A stretch of 64,000 nt of DNA. Source: UBA5069 sp964560495 (GTDB lineage Bacteria > Chloroflexota > Anaerolineae > Caldilineales > Caldilineaceae). The translations under genes were made by a program, and so were the position numbers. Position 1 is the first letter of the stretch. Each line of letters begins with the position of its first letter. Location: contig CAZLMM010000021.1 of the NCBI GenBank assembly GCA_964560495.1, positions 1 through 64,000 of the forward strand. The letters run 5' to 3'. Positions 20,685-28,378 of the stretch are shown one piece after another. Under the pieces are notes generated by a model. That model saw only the letters and a list, made by a program, of their open reading frames with translations. It was not told the origin of the DNA and did not search any database.

Positions 20685-20743
20685 TTTGAAACCAGGAGTT
20701 TTTGAACTGTGAAAACTCCTGGTTTCAAAGCAACCGCAGTTTA
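20685..20743. repeat. Dispersed palindromic repeat, complete copy 2
   Basis: This copy is complete. A perfect 18-bp stem (TTTGAAACCAGGAGTTTT at 20685-20702 and its complement at 20712-20729) encloses a 9-nt loop, TGAACTGTG. After the stem comes the conserved tail GCAACCGCAGTTTA. The last 51 bases equal window positions 1-51. It lies 17 nt past the stop of the minus-strand cyclase gene. Read on the minus strand, the tail comes first and the hairpin second, as in copy 1. Terminator or REP-like element are both possible. Confidence 0.9.
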
Positions 20744-20760
20744 CTTTGAATACACTCATG

Positions 20761-21618
20761 TCAAATCAGACCGATGAGGCGGGTCATGCCGCCCGTTGCG
20801 CCGGCGATCTTCGGGCCGCCCACAATCACGGTGGCGCCTGCAGCGGGCATCGCAGCCAGGTTTGCCGCGCATTCGATGCCCCACTTTCCAGCCGGCAGCC
20901 ATCGATAGTGCACCGCAAAATCCGCCGATTGCCCGTAATCCAGGCTCAGGGTATCCACCAGGATGCCGTTGGCGTTGCGCTCGCCCAGAAGCATTTCGAT
21001 AGCTTCAATGTGGAAGCCGGGAAAGTGCATGACGCCAGCGTCGTCAGCATTGCGGAACATGGACGTATTCACATGTTGGTCCCAGCCGCTGAGCATGGCC
21101 ACGACTGCGCCTGCGGGCAGAGATCCGTGGATCCCCTCCCAGGCGGCGATGTCGTCCGGCGTCAATTGGGCGTCTGGGTCCTGCGCCGCTTTATTGCGGA
21201 TGTCGATGACGGCCAGAGGGCCGACTAGAGATTCCACGGGGAGTTGATCTGCGGTCGGGCCGTCGGAAAAATGAAAAGGCGCATCCATGTGGGTGCCGGT
21301 ATGTTCCACCAACAGCCATCGGTACATGTTGTAACCATTGTCGGCCAGCGTAAACATGGATTCCAGCTCAAGCTGGGGGCTTCCCCCATAGGTGGGAAAA
21401 TCCGGCGTCATGGTGTGAGTGAGATCGATGACGCGGCTGAAGGACATGGGTCCTGGCGCGGCAGCTGCGGCAGCAGCCTGTCCCAGGCGCGGAGGAGGCG
21501 GCGCAACCGGGCTGCAAGCAGCCACCCCTAAAGCGGCAGCGACGCTGGCAGCAGCCTTCAGAAATCGACGACGAGCGAGATCCTGAGCAACTTTGTGGGT
21601 GCATGCTGGAACACACAT
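20761..21618 (-). CDS. Tat-exported cyclase-family (kynurenine formamidase-like) hydrolase
   Basis: The start at 21618 has a strong AAGGAGA 7 nt upstream. The 285-residue protein opens with a twin-arginine signal, RRRFLKAAASVAAALG, followed by a Cys in the ACS context, so it may be a Tat lipoprotein. The cyclase (PF04199) domain follows, with the metal motif HTGTHMDAPFH and further conserved VIDIR and GILVDTLSLDYG. Family members hydrolyse N-formylkynurenine, isatin or related amides with Mn or Zn. An exported member must act on an extracellular or periplasmic-like substrate. The gene is alone, divergent from the PFOR genes. Confidence 0.9.
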   Translation of the reverse strand: MCVPACTHKVAQDLARRRFLKAAASVAAALGVAACSPVAPPPPRLGQAAAAAAAPGPMSFSRVIDLTHTMTPDFPTYGGSPQLELESMFTLADNGYNMYRWLLVEHTGTHMDAPFHFSDGPTADQLPVESLVGPLAVIDIRNKAAQDPDAQLTPDDIAAWEGIHGSLPAGAVVAMLSGWDQHVNTSMFRNADDAGVMHFPGFHIEAIEMLLGERNANGILVDTLSLDYGQSADFAVHYRWLPAGKWGIECAANLAAMPAAGATVIVGGPKIAGATGGMTRLIGLI

Positions 21619-21987
21619 GGTTTTTCTCCTTATTATTTTCGTCTGGGCGATTGGAAGTTGGACGGAAGTAAGTGGGATTATACCCAAATCCACGGAGCCA
21701 TGCAACAGGCCAGACATTGTGTTCCATATGTCCACGCCCACGAATAATCATAGCAAAAAAATGATTTTAATTCGTATTCTCGAGCCGGGCATGAGGCCGC
21801 TCGTCATCCTTTGCCCATAGCCAAAGACATGATATGATATATCCCTTGTCATTTACCCGGCGTGCAGGCGCTCGACGACGGCAGATTCTCCCTAAATAAA
21901 TCTGCCTCTCGCCCGCTTATCGCCTGTATGGGCATGCCTGGGCTAGTGTATGCGTAGTGGCAATGCAAATCAAGGGAGGGTCAGACC
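21619..21987. promoter_or_regulatory. Divergent intergenic region with candidate PFOR promoter
   Basis: These 369 bases separate the minus-strand cyclase gene from the plus-strand PFOR genes. A candidate plus-strand promoter has TTGCCC at 21811-21816 and TATGAT at 21833-21838, spaced by 16 nt, about 150 nt above the ATG. That would leave a long 5' leader, in which I see no known riboswitch. A GGGAGGG ribosome site precedes 21988. Confidence 0.35.
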
Positions 21988-23979
21988 ATGAACTCGAATC
22001 ATGATGGAAAACATCCCTATCCGGGGGCGCCTACTACCTCGGATGGGGCCGGGGCTGTCGTTTGGGTGGATCGGCATATCACGCAAGGTGCGTGCGCGTA
22101 TCCCATCACCCCATCGACCACCATGGGAGGCGGCTACGGCGCCTATGTGGCCAACGGCGCAGTCAACTTGTGGGGCGAGGAGCTCAAGTTTCTTGAGCCG
22201 GAATCGGAGCACAGCTCTGCGTCGGCCTGCGAAGGCTTTGCTGTAGCAGGCGGACGGGTGAGCAATTACACCTCTGGGCAGGGGTTGGTGCTCATGAAGG
22301 AAGTGTTGTACACCATCAGCGGCAAACGCCTGCCCGTGGTATTTCACATCGGCGCGCGCGCCATCACCAACCATAGCCTCAACGTCCACGCCGGCCATGA
22401 TGACGTCATGAGCGTGGCGGACTGTGGCTGGGGCATTCTCTTTGCCAGGAACGCTCAAGGGGCGGGCGATCTGGCGCTCATTTCGCGACGAGCAGCCGAA
22501 GACAGTCAGACGCCCTTCATGAGCGTGCAGGATGGCTTCCTCACCACCCACACTGTGGAGGATATGGTGCTCATCGAGCCAGAGATGATGAAGCAGTTTG
22601 TCGGTCCGCCCTCCGCCAAGTTGACCAACCTGTTCGACCCTCACAACCCAGTGATGACGGGTGTGGTGCAGAACCAGGACAGCTACATGAAGGGCAAGAT
22701 CGCCCAACGTTCGTACTACAGCAGAGTGCCGGGCGCGATTCAGAGCGCGATGGACGAGTTCTATCGTCTGACTGGGCGCCGCTATGACATGGTCGAGACC
22801 TACAACATGGAGGATGCCGAATATGCGGTAGTGGGCATTGGCTCGTTCATCGAGACGGCGCGCGCCACAGTCGATTGGATTCGTGAGGAGGAGGGCGTCA
22901 AGCTGGGCGTCGTCCACGTCACCTGTTATCGCCCCTTCCCTGGCCCCCAGATCGTCGAGGCGCTGCGCGGCCTAAAGGCGTTCACGGTCCTGGAACGTAT
23001 GGATGACCCGTTGGCCCAGAGCAACCCCCTGACCCGAGAGATTAAGGCGGCCTTTGCCGACGCCATGACTGGGCATGAGGGGTATCCCCAGGTTGACCGC
23101 ATTCCCACCATCTACAGCGGCTCCGCCGGCCTGGGTAGCCGCGATGTGCGACCGGGGCACTTTGTCTCCATCGCCCGTAACATGACCGGGCGTGGGCGGC
23201 GCTTTTTCACCGTGGGCATCCAGCACGAGACCGCGCTGCCCATGCCCATCGACCCGGATGTACGGCCACGGGGCGCCTTCTCCATGCGCGGCCATTCGGT
23301 GGGCGGCTACGGTTCCGTGACGACCAACAAGGTCATCGCCACCATCGCCGGCGATGTTTTTGGCAAGAAGGTGCAGGCCTATCCCAAGTACGGTTCTGAG
23401 AAGAAAGGGTTGCCCACCACCTACTATCTCACTGTGGCCGACGAGCCGATTCTGACCCACTGCGAGCTGAATCAGGTCGAATTTGTGCCGATGAACGATG
23501 TCAACGCCTTTGTCACCAGCAACCCACTGGCAGGCATCGCCTATGGCGGCGCCATCTTTGTGCAGACCAACAAGACCACGCCAGAGGCAGTCTGGGCTTA
23601 TATCCCGCCCAAGGCCAAAGAGATCATCCGTGAGAAGCGGATACGCGTTTTTGCTGCGGACGCGGCCAAGATCGCCCGCGAAGAGGCGCCCTCGCCCGAT
23701 CTGGAGGTGCGTATGCAGGGCATCGTCTTGCTCGGTATTTTCCTCAAAGTGACTCCCTTTGCGCAGCAGACTGGTATGACGTACGCCGAGGTCATGGAGC
23801 GTGCAGCCAAAGCGCTGCGCAAGTACTTCGGTAAGCGAGGCGAAGGCGTTGTCGAAGCCAATTTACGCGCCGTGCAGCGCGGCTACGAATCCTGCTTCGA
23901 GGTGTCCGACGAGATCGTCTCGCAAGAGATCAACGCCGCCATCTACACGCCGGGTATGGAAATTCAGTTGTTTGCATAG
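21988..23979 (+). CDS. Pyruvate:ferredoxin oxidoreductase, alpha-gamma part (domains I-III)
   Basis: The 663-residue protein corresponds to the first half of NifJ-type PFOR. It opens with the pyrimidine-binding domain I motif ACAYPITPSTTMGG and EPESEHSSASACEGFAVAGGR. Domain II ends near residue 400, and a gamma-type domain III follows (FFTVGIQHETALP onward). The usual domain III motif GSDGTVGANK appears altered, as GHSVGGYGSVTTNK. No iron-sulfur cysteine cluster is present, since that part is in the next gene, 10 nt downstream. The enzyme oxidatively decarboxylates pyruvate (or another 2-oxoacid) to acyl-CoA and reduces ferredoxin. GGGAGGG lies at the right distance before the ATG. Confidence 0.92.
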   Translation: MNSNHDGKHPYPGAPTTSDGAGAVVWVDRHITQGACAYPITPSTTMGGGYGAYVANGAVNLWGEELKFLEPESEHSSASACEGFAVAGGRVSNYTSGQGLVLMKEVLYTISGKRLPVVFHIGARAITNHSLNVHAGHDDVMSVADCGWGILFARNAQGAGDLALISRRAAEDSQTPFMSVQDGFLTTHTVEDMVLIEPEMMKQFVGPPSAKLTNLFDPHNPVMTGVVQNQDSYMKGKIAQRSYYSRVPGAIQSAMDEFYRLTGRRYDMVETYNMEDAEYAVVGIGSFIETARATVDWIREEEGVKLGVVHVTCYRPFPGPQIVEALRGLKAFTVLERMDDPLAQSNPLTREIKAAFADAMTGHEGYPQVDRIPTIYSGSAGLGSRDVRPGHFVSIARNMTGRGRRFFTVGIQHETALPMPIDPDVRPRGAFSMRGHSVGGYGSVTTNKVIATIAGDVFGKKVQAYPKYGSEKKGLPTTYYLTVADEPILTHCELNQVEFVPMNDVNAFVTSNPLAGIAYGGAIFVQTNKTTPEAVWAYIPPKAKEIIREKRIRVFAADAAKIAREEAPSPDLEVRMQGIVLLGIFLKVTPFAQQTGMTYAEVMERAAKALRKYFGKRGEGVVEANLRAVQRGYESCFEVSDEIVSQEINAAIYTPGMEIQLFA

Positions 23980-23989
23980 GAGAAGACTC

Positions 23990-25612
23990 ATGGGCGTTAC
24001 AACCGACCGTATCAATATCACCAAGATCAGCCGTACAGCCAACGGCCATTCCGGCTTCGATCCATCTATTGTGGATGTGGAAGACTTCTTCGACCGTATT
24101 CTCACCGAGTACAACGAGGGTACAGCCGACGATGGTCTGGTCGCCGACGACGGCGTCGCCCGTTCGGTGATCCCCGCTGGCACCGGCGTCATGCGCGATT
24201 TCAGCTATATCGCCCCGGAGATTCCCCTTTTCAACAACCAGAACTGCACGGGCTGTATGACGTGCGTCAACCAGTGTCCTGACACGGCTATCCTGGGCAA
24301 GGTCATCTTGCTGGACGACCTGGAAGAGTGTTTGGATGACATTGATAATCCGGCGGAACGCGATTACATGGCGAATCAGTTCGCGGTCACCAACAAGTTT
24401 TACACGGTGCCCCAGAAGCGCGGCAAGACGCCTGGCAAATTCGGCATCTTTATTGACCCGACCAAATGCAAGGGTTGCGCTGAGTGTGTGGAAGCGTGCG
24501 CCGACTTGGGCTACAACGCGCTCACTATGATTCAGAAAGAGGACACCACGGTCCCGGCATATCAGAAGAGCATCGAATTCTTCCGCCGCCTGCCGCCCAC
24601 GCCCGACGAATTCATCAGCGACCGGGTGGCAGTGGACATGATGCTGGCAGAGCAGAGCATGCTCTACGTGGGCGGCGCAGGATCGTGCGCCGGCTGCGGC
24701 GAAGCAACCGTGATCCGCATGTGGCTGGCGGCCCTGGGCTACAAGTATGGCGCAGAGAACATCGGCATTGCTGCCAGCACCGGCTGTAACACGGTCTATG
24801 GCAGCACCTACCCCTACAATCCCTACATCATTCCGTGGAGCAACTCCCTCTTCGAGAATGGCCCGGCCTTTGCCATGGGCATTCGCCTGCGCTGGGATCA
24901 ACAGGGATGGGAGAACAAGCAACTGTGGGTCATGGGCGGCGACGGCGCCATGCTGGACATTGGCTTCCAATCGCTCAGCCGCATGCTGGCCAGCGGCATG
25001 AACATCAAGGTGTTGGTGTTGGATACACAGGTCTACTCGAATACAGGCGGACAGACCAGTACAGCATCTTTCACCGGTCAGGAATCCAAGATGTATGCCT
25101 TTGGAAGCGCCCATGCTGGCAAGGAGGAGAATCGCAAGGAGCTGGGACGCATCGCTATGATGCATCCCAATACGTTCGTGGCGCAGACCGTGGCCTCTAT
25201 CCCCAACCATTTTTACAAGTCGGTGCTGGACGCGGCTTCGTTCGATGGTCCGGCCATCGTCAACACCTATACCACCTGCCAGCCAGAACATGGCGTGGCC
25301 GACAACATGAGTCGCCAGCAAGCAAAACTGGCAGTGGAGAGTCGCGCCTTCCCGGTCTTCATCTATGACCCGCGCAATGGCAACACCATCCGTGAACGCC
25401 TGAGCCTGACGGGCAACCCGGCGATCAAGGATGATTGGTATGTCATCCCCAAGACGGGCGAGCGCATCGACTTCGTCACTTTTGCCCGCAGCGAGGGACG
25501 CTTCGCCAAACAGTTCGACAAGCAAGGCAACCCGTCCGAGACGCTTTTGCGCGCCCAAGCCGACCGCCTGGCCAACTGGCATCTGTTGCAAGAGATGGCT
25601 GGCGTTCGCTGA
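23990..25612 (+). CDS. Pyruvate:ferredoxin oxidoreductase, ferredoxin/TPP part (domains IV-VI)
   Basis: The 540-residue protein carries the second half of a PFOR. A two-cluster ferredoxin domain has C86/C89/C92/C96 and C160/C163/C166/C170. The TPP domain has the proximal-cluster cysteines C233 and C236 (SCAGCG), C266 (STGCNT) and a last one in the TYTTCQPEHG segment. The TPP/Mg motif is GDGAMLDIG at 317-325, followed by VYSNTGGQTS. An AGGAGA site precedes the ATG at 23990; the frame is open further upstream but overlaps the previous gene. Together the two products (663 + 540 residues) equal one fused NifJ of about 1,200. Confidence 0.93.
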   Translation: MGVTTDRINITKISRTANGHSGFDPSIVDVEDFFDRILTEYNEGTADDGLVADDGVARSVIPAGTGVMRDFSYIAPEIPLFNNQNCTGCMTCVNQCPDTAILGKVILLDDLEECLDDIDNPAERDYMANQFAVTNKFYTVPQKRGKTPGKFGIFIDPTKCKGCAECVEACADLGYNALTMIQKEDTTVPAYQKSIEFFRRLPPTPDEFISDRVAVDMMLAEQSMLYVGGAGSCAGCGEATVIRMWLAALGYKYGAENIGIAASTGCNTVYGSTYPYNPYIIPWSNSLFENGPAFAMGIRLRWDQQGWENKQLWVMGGDGAMLDIGFQSLSRMLASGMNIKVLVLDTQVYSNTGGQTSTASFTGQESKMYAFGSAHAGKEENRKELGRIAMMHPNTFVAQTVASIPNHFYKSVLDAASFDGPAIVNTYTTCQPEHGVADNMSRQQAKLAVESRAFPVFIYDPRNGNTIRERLSLTGNPAIKDDWYVIPKTGERIDFVTFARSEGRFAKQFDKQGNPSETLLRAQADRLANWHLLQEMAGVR

Positions 25613-25643
25613 GCGGCTGTCAATGAACAAACTTCCCGTATCT

Positions 25644-25678
25644 CATCTTCCAGGAAGCTCACAGCTTCCTGGAAGATG
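25644..25678 (+). terminator. Strong hairpin after the PFOR genes
   Basis: A perfect 16-bp stem (CATCTTCCAGGAAGCT and its complement) with a 3-nt loop lies 31 nt after the stop of the second PFOR gene. No T-run follows it. It is most likely a transcript end or RNA-stabilising structure. Confidence 0.6.
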
Positions 25679-25742
25679 TAGCGATAGACTGCGGGATGCG
25701 CCTGAAATGGTCATGACCCGGCCAATCGGCCATAGTTGGCCT

Positions 25743-25940
25743 ATGAGATTCTTCAACGCAGGCGGCCCTTGCAACCCTGAATACCACTATATGCTTCCTG
25801 CTACGGCCGGCTGATGGAAGAAAATGTCATGCGCCTGGTCGAGACGCACAGTTACTTTGTCGTCCATGCGCCGCGTCAAACGGGCAAAACGACAGCCATG
25901 CCGGAGCTGGCGCGGGAGTTGACCGCATCGGACAGACACG
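25743..25940 (+). pseudogene. Frameshifted 5' remnant of AAA-like ATPase gene
   Basis: From the ATG at 25743 the frame reads MRFFNAGGPCNPEYHYMLP and then meets TGA at 25812. A second frame from 25814 goes on with VETHSYFVVHAPRQTGKTTA, which includes a Walker A motif. Joined, these make the N-terminus of the Chloroflexi/cyanobacterial AAA-like ATPase family, which normally has several hundred residues. Here a frameshift splits the start, and all homology stops after ELTASDRHA, where the sequence runs into the leader of the acetyltransferase gene. It is a dead fragment, probably left by deletion. Confidence 0.65.
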
Positions 25941-25958
25941 CCCTTGGAATTGAAACAG

Positions 25959-26471
25959 ATGAATACACACCCCTACTCCTCATTAGAACCGACTTCTCAT
26001 CCTGACATCACCCTGCGCGAGGTCGTCGCCGACGACCTGCCAATCTTCTACAAACACCAACAGGACGCCTCCGCCATCTGGATGGCCGCCTTTACGGCAA
26101 AAGACCCTTCAGATTCAGCCGCATTCTCAGCCCATTGGACAAGAATCCTGGCGGATGACTCGACTATCGTCAAAACAATCCTCGTCGCTGGCGAGGTGAC
26201 CGGCCACATTGCGAAATTCGAGCAGTTCGGAGAGCCTGAGGTGACTTACTGGCTTGGCCGAGAGCACTGGGGCAAGGGGATTGCGTCGGCGGCGTTGGCC
26301 GAATTTCTGAAATGCGTTGCGGTGCGCCCCCTTTTCGGGCGCGCGGTCAAAGACAATGTTGCTTCCCTGCGCGTGATGGAGAAGTGTGGTTTTGTCATCG
26401 TCGGCGAGGACAAAGGCTACGCCAACGGTCGCAGTGGAGAGGTGGAAGAATATATTCTGCGCCTGGAATAG
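25959..26471 (+). CDS. GNAT family N-acetyltransferase (RimJ/RimL-like)
   Basis: The 170-residue protein has the GNAT fold of the Acetyltransf_3 type: ITLREVVADDLPIF at the N-terminus, EVTYWLGREHWGKGIASAAL as the acetyl-CoA loop, and NVASLRVMEKCGFVIVGED near the end. Members acetylate ribosomal protein N-termini, antibiotics or small amines; the substrate here is unknown. The ATG at 25959 is preferred over a TTG at 25944. The leader runs into the dead AAA ATPase fragment, so the promoter may come from elsewhere. Confidence 0.88.
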   Translation: MNTHPYSSLEPTSHPDITLREVVADDLPIFYKHQQDASAIWMAAFTAKDPSDSAAFSAHWTRILADDSTIVKTILVAGEVTGHIAKFEQFGEPEVTYWLGREHWGKGIASAALAEFLKCVAVRPLFGRAVKDNVASLRVMEKCGFVIVGEDKGYANGRSGEVEEYILRLE

Positions 26472-26499
26472 GGTGCATTCAGAAACTGGACGCACCCTA
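26469..26499. terminator. GGGTGC hairpin between convergent genes
   Basis: An 8-bp perfect stem, TAGGGTGC/GCACCCTA, with a 15-nt loop lies between the convergent acetyltransferase and OsmC genes. The TAG stop of the acetyltransferase gene is the start of the stem. Similar GGGTGC hairpins lie at 27215-27239 and around 34395, with related loop sequences (GGGTGCATTCA). Confidence 0.5.
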
Positions 26500-26505
26500 C
26501 TCAGT

Positions 26506-27024
26506 CTACGCTGGTTGACGCTGCACCGCCACCGGGAAACGCAGCGTGTTGAGCACCGGGCAGCCCGCCTCCACGCGCCGGTGCAACTCCTCGATCTGGT
26601 CCGCCTCAGCTGCTGATGTCACCTGGGCAGAGTACCTCACCTGCTCCAGGCGGGGCGCTTCGCTGGCCGGCAACCCGACCACCGCGCTCATGTTGAGTGC
26701 GCCCTGAGCCGTCACTTCCACGCTATCCAGGGGCAGGTTCATAAGCGTCGCCTCGATGAGATAGGTGTGCACCAGGCAGCTCGCCAATGCGCCCAGGAGC
26801 ATCTCCGGCGCGGTCGGCCCCAAAGCGTGACCAGCCAGAGCCGGCGCTGAGTCCGTCACCCATACGATCTCGCCCATGCGCACCGGACGTGCGCCGGTGT
26901 TGCCCGCCACCCAGGATTGGGCCTTGAGCCGCACCAGGGCCTTGTCGGCGTCGGCCTGAAAATCGCTGCGCCGGGCGGCCAGCACCGCCTCTTTGCGGGC
27001 CAGATAATCATCCAGTTGGGCCAT
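26506..27024 (-). CDS. OsmC family protein
   Basis: The 172-residue protein has the OsmC/Ohr fold pattern: GPTAPEMLLGALASCLVHTYLIEA with the first redox Cys, and EAGCPVLNTLR with the second. OsmC proteins reduce organic or fatty-acid hydroperoxides, though some members in this subgroup have unclear roles. The ATG at 27024 is chosen because AGGAG lies 7 nt before it; the frame extends to 27183 through an inverted repeat. It stands alone, on the minus strand, convergent with the acetyltransferase gene. Confidence 0.9.
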   Translation of the reverse strand: MAQLDDYLARKEAVLAARRSDFQADADKALVRLKAQSWVAGNTGARPVRMGEIVWVTDSAPALAGHALGPTAPEMLLGALASCLVHTYLIEATLMNLPLDSVEVTAQGALNMSAVVGLPASEAPRLEQVRYSAQVTSAAEADQIEELHRRVEAGCPVLNTLRFPVAVQRQPA

Positions 27025-27080
27025 GGTTCGCTCCTTTTTCATGTGGATGTGTTCAAAATAGCTATTGGTGATCATTTCGT

Positions 27081-27150
27081 AGGGGCTTGAACGGCGGCGA
27101 CAAGGCTTCGCTGTTACAGAAAGACGACTTCGCCGCCGTTCAAGCCCCCT
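27081..27150. repeat. GAACGGCGG-type inverted repeat element A
   Basis: Two 19-nt arms are exact complements, GGGGCTTGAACGGCGGCGA and TCGCCGCCGTTCAAGCCCC, around a 29-nt centre. The element lies in the leader region of the OsmC gene, upstream of its ribosome site. Similar elements occur at 36157-36215 and 36269-36320, so this is a dispersed family. A REP/REPIN-like palindrome is the simplest reading. Confidence 0.8.
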
Positions 27151-27214
27151 TCCGCAAACCAAATTTGAACGCAGCCTTTTCATTTTTTGTCGTCAAGATG
27201 TCAAACAGATGAGC

Positions 27215-27239
27215 TGGGTGCTGATTTTGAATGCACCCA
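27215..27239 (-). terminator. GGGTGC hairpin after the baeRF gene
   Basis: A 7-bp perfect stem, TGGGTGC/GCACCCA, with an 11-nt loop lies 11 nt past the stop of the minus-strand gene at 27250. On the minus strand the first half reads TGGGTGCATTCA, nearly the same as at 26470-26481 on the plus strand. Confidence 0.45.
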
Positions 27240-27249
27240 ATTCAATAAT

Positions 27250-28335
27250 TCAATAGCGCAGCACCAGGGCGATGCGCTGATGGGCGGCAAGCTGGCCGTT
27301 TTCCGTGAAGACGACCTCGCCCCCTTTACCCAGCACCATTTCGATCACCTCATCCACCGCGTCGGGAATTACGTCGGGCGCTGAAGGGTCTTCCACCGGT
27401 AGGAGCAGGAGGCCCGTTTCGTCCAGCCGACCAGCTTCGTGATAATCCTTTTCGACGAGCAGGAGTTTGCCACGCCCCAGATTTGCCATGCGCCAGGCTT
27501 CGCCCACAGTGGAGGCCGTGCGCTGTTGACCGACCGCTTGCTCCAACTCCGCCAGATAACGCTGCACTCGTTCGGCCAGGGCGTTTTCCACTAATGGCCA
27601 GACCACCTTGACCAATTCGTGGGGCGTCATGTAGTCGTAATTGCCCTGCAGCGTCGCTCGCACAAATTGACCATGCGTGGTGACTTCGTTCCAAAAGGCC
27701 AGATAGCGGTCGACGCCGACGACAACCATGAGGAGAGGATCGTTAGCCAGAAAGGGCTTGAGCGCAGCATCGACGCTGCGGAAGAACTGGCGATGACGCT
27801 CGTCGCGATGGGCGGAGACCTGAACGCCAAAGCCGCCCGGTAAGGGTGCGGCGCCGCCAGGTCCTTCGTGCGTCATGGGGAAGCCTCCTTCATGCACCTC
27901 GACAAGCGTATCGTGAACCCCTTCAAAGAGGCGTGTAGGCTGCTCGCTCAAGGCCAACACCCAGTAACGCGGCATGCGGTTCATGGCAAAGACTAGGTCG
28001 CGTGTCAGGAAGGTGTCCCCAATCACCACACGCTCGGCGACGGTGTACGGCAGATAGTACTTGGCCGCGAAATCCTGATTGACAAACAACACCAGACCGT
28101 CCAGCGCATGATGATAATCAATGCTTTCAGTCAGGCGATCCAGTCGATCGATCAGACCGGCCACTTCACGTTTGCCGTGCTCTTCCTGAAGGCGTTCTTT
28201 GGCCTCAGTCGCCAGATTTCTCACTCGAATGGGGTCTTGAAAGTTGTCAGGGGCGGTGCGATGGGTCGGCAGGGTGATGGTCAGCGATGGCGAACCACTG
28301 AGCGCCTGCACTGCTTGAATGTCATAACGATTCAT
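27250..28335 (-). CDS. baeRF-type (bacterial archaeo-eukaryotic release factor-like) protein
   Basis: The 361-residue protein resembles the bacterial baeRF families, homologues of the eRF1/Pelota central and C-terminal domains. Supporting segments are PSLTITLPTHRT at the start, GLVLFVNQDFAAKYYLPYTVAERVVIGDTF, YWVLALSEQPTRLFEG, and the end region DVIPDAVDEVIEMVLGKGGEVVFTENG, which matches the release-factor C-terminal domain. A role in ribosome rescue or host-effector biology has been proposed for the family but not proven. The ATG at 28335 has an AAAGGA upstream. It lies just downstream of the ZIP-like and TRIC-like genes on the same strand. Confidence 0.78.
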   Translation of the reverse strand: MNRYDIQAVQALSGSPSLTITLPTHRTAPDNFQDPIRVRNLATEAKERLQEEHGKREVAGLIDRLDRLTESIDYHHALDGLVLFVNQDFAAKYYLPYTVAERVVIGDTFLTRDLVFAMNRMPRYWVLALSEQPTRLFEGVHDTLVEVHEGGFPMTHEGPGGAAPLPGGFGVQVSAHRDERHRQFFRSVDAALKPFLANDPLLMVVVGVDRYLAFWNEVTTHGQFVRATLQGNYDYMTPHELVKVVWPLVENALAERVQRYLAELEQAVGQQRTASTVGEAWRMANLGRGKLLLVEKDYHEAGRLDETGLLLLPVEDPSAPDVIPDAVDEVIEMVLGKGGEVVFTENGQLAAHQRIALVLRY

Positions 28336-28378
28336 GAAAAGGATCCTTTGTTTGTCTGAAATGGTCCGTGACGCCCTC

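Noticed and set aside
20454..20689. Plus-strand frame of 78 residues in the intergenic region
   Set aside because: No ribosome site, no family and odd composition; not enough to call a gene.
23930..25630. 566-residue minus-strand open frame opposite the second PFOR gene
   Set aside because: The plus strand has all PFOR cysteines and the TPP motif; the antisense frame is a codon-bias shadow.
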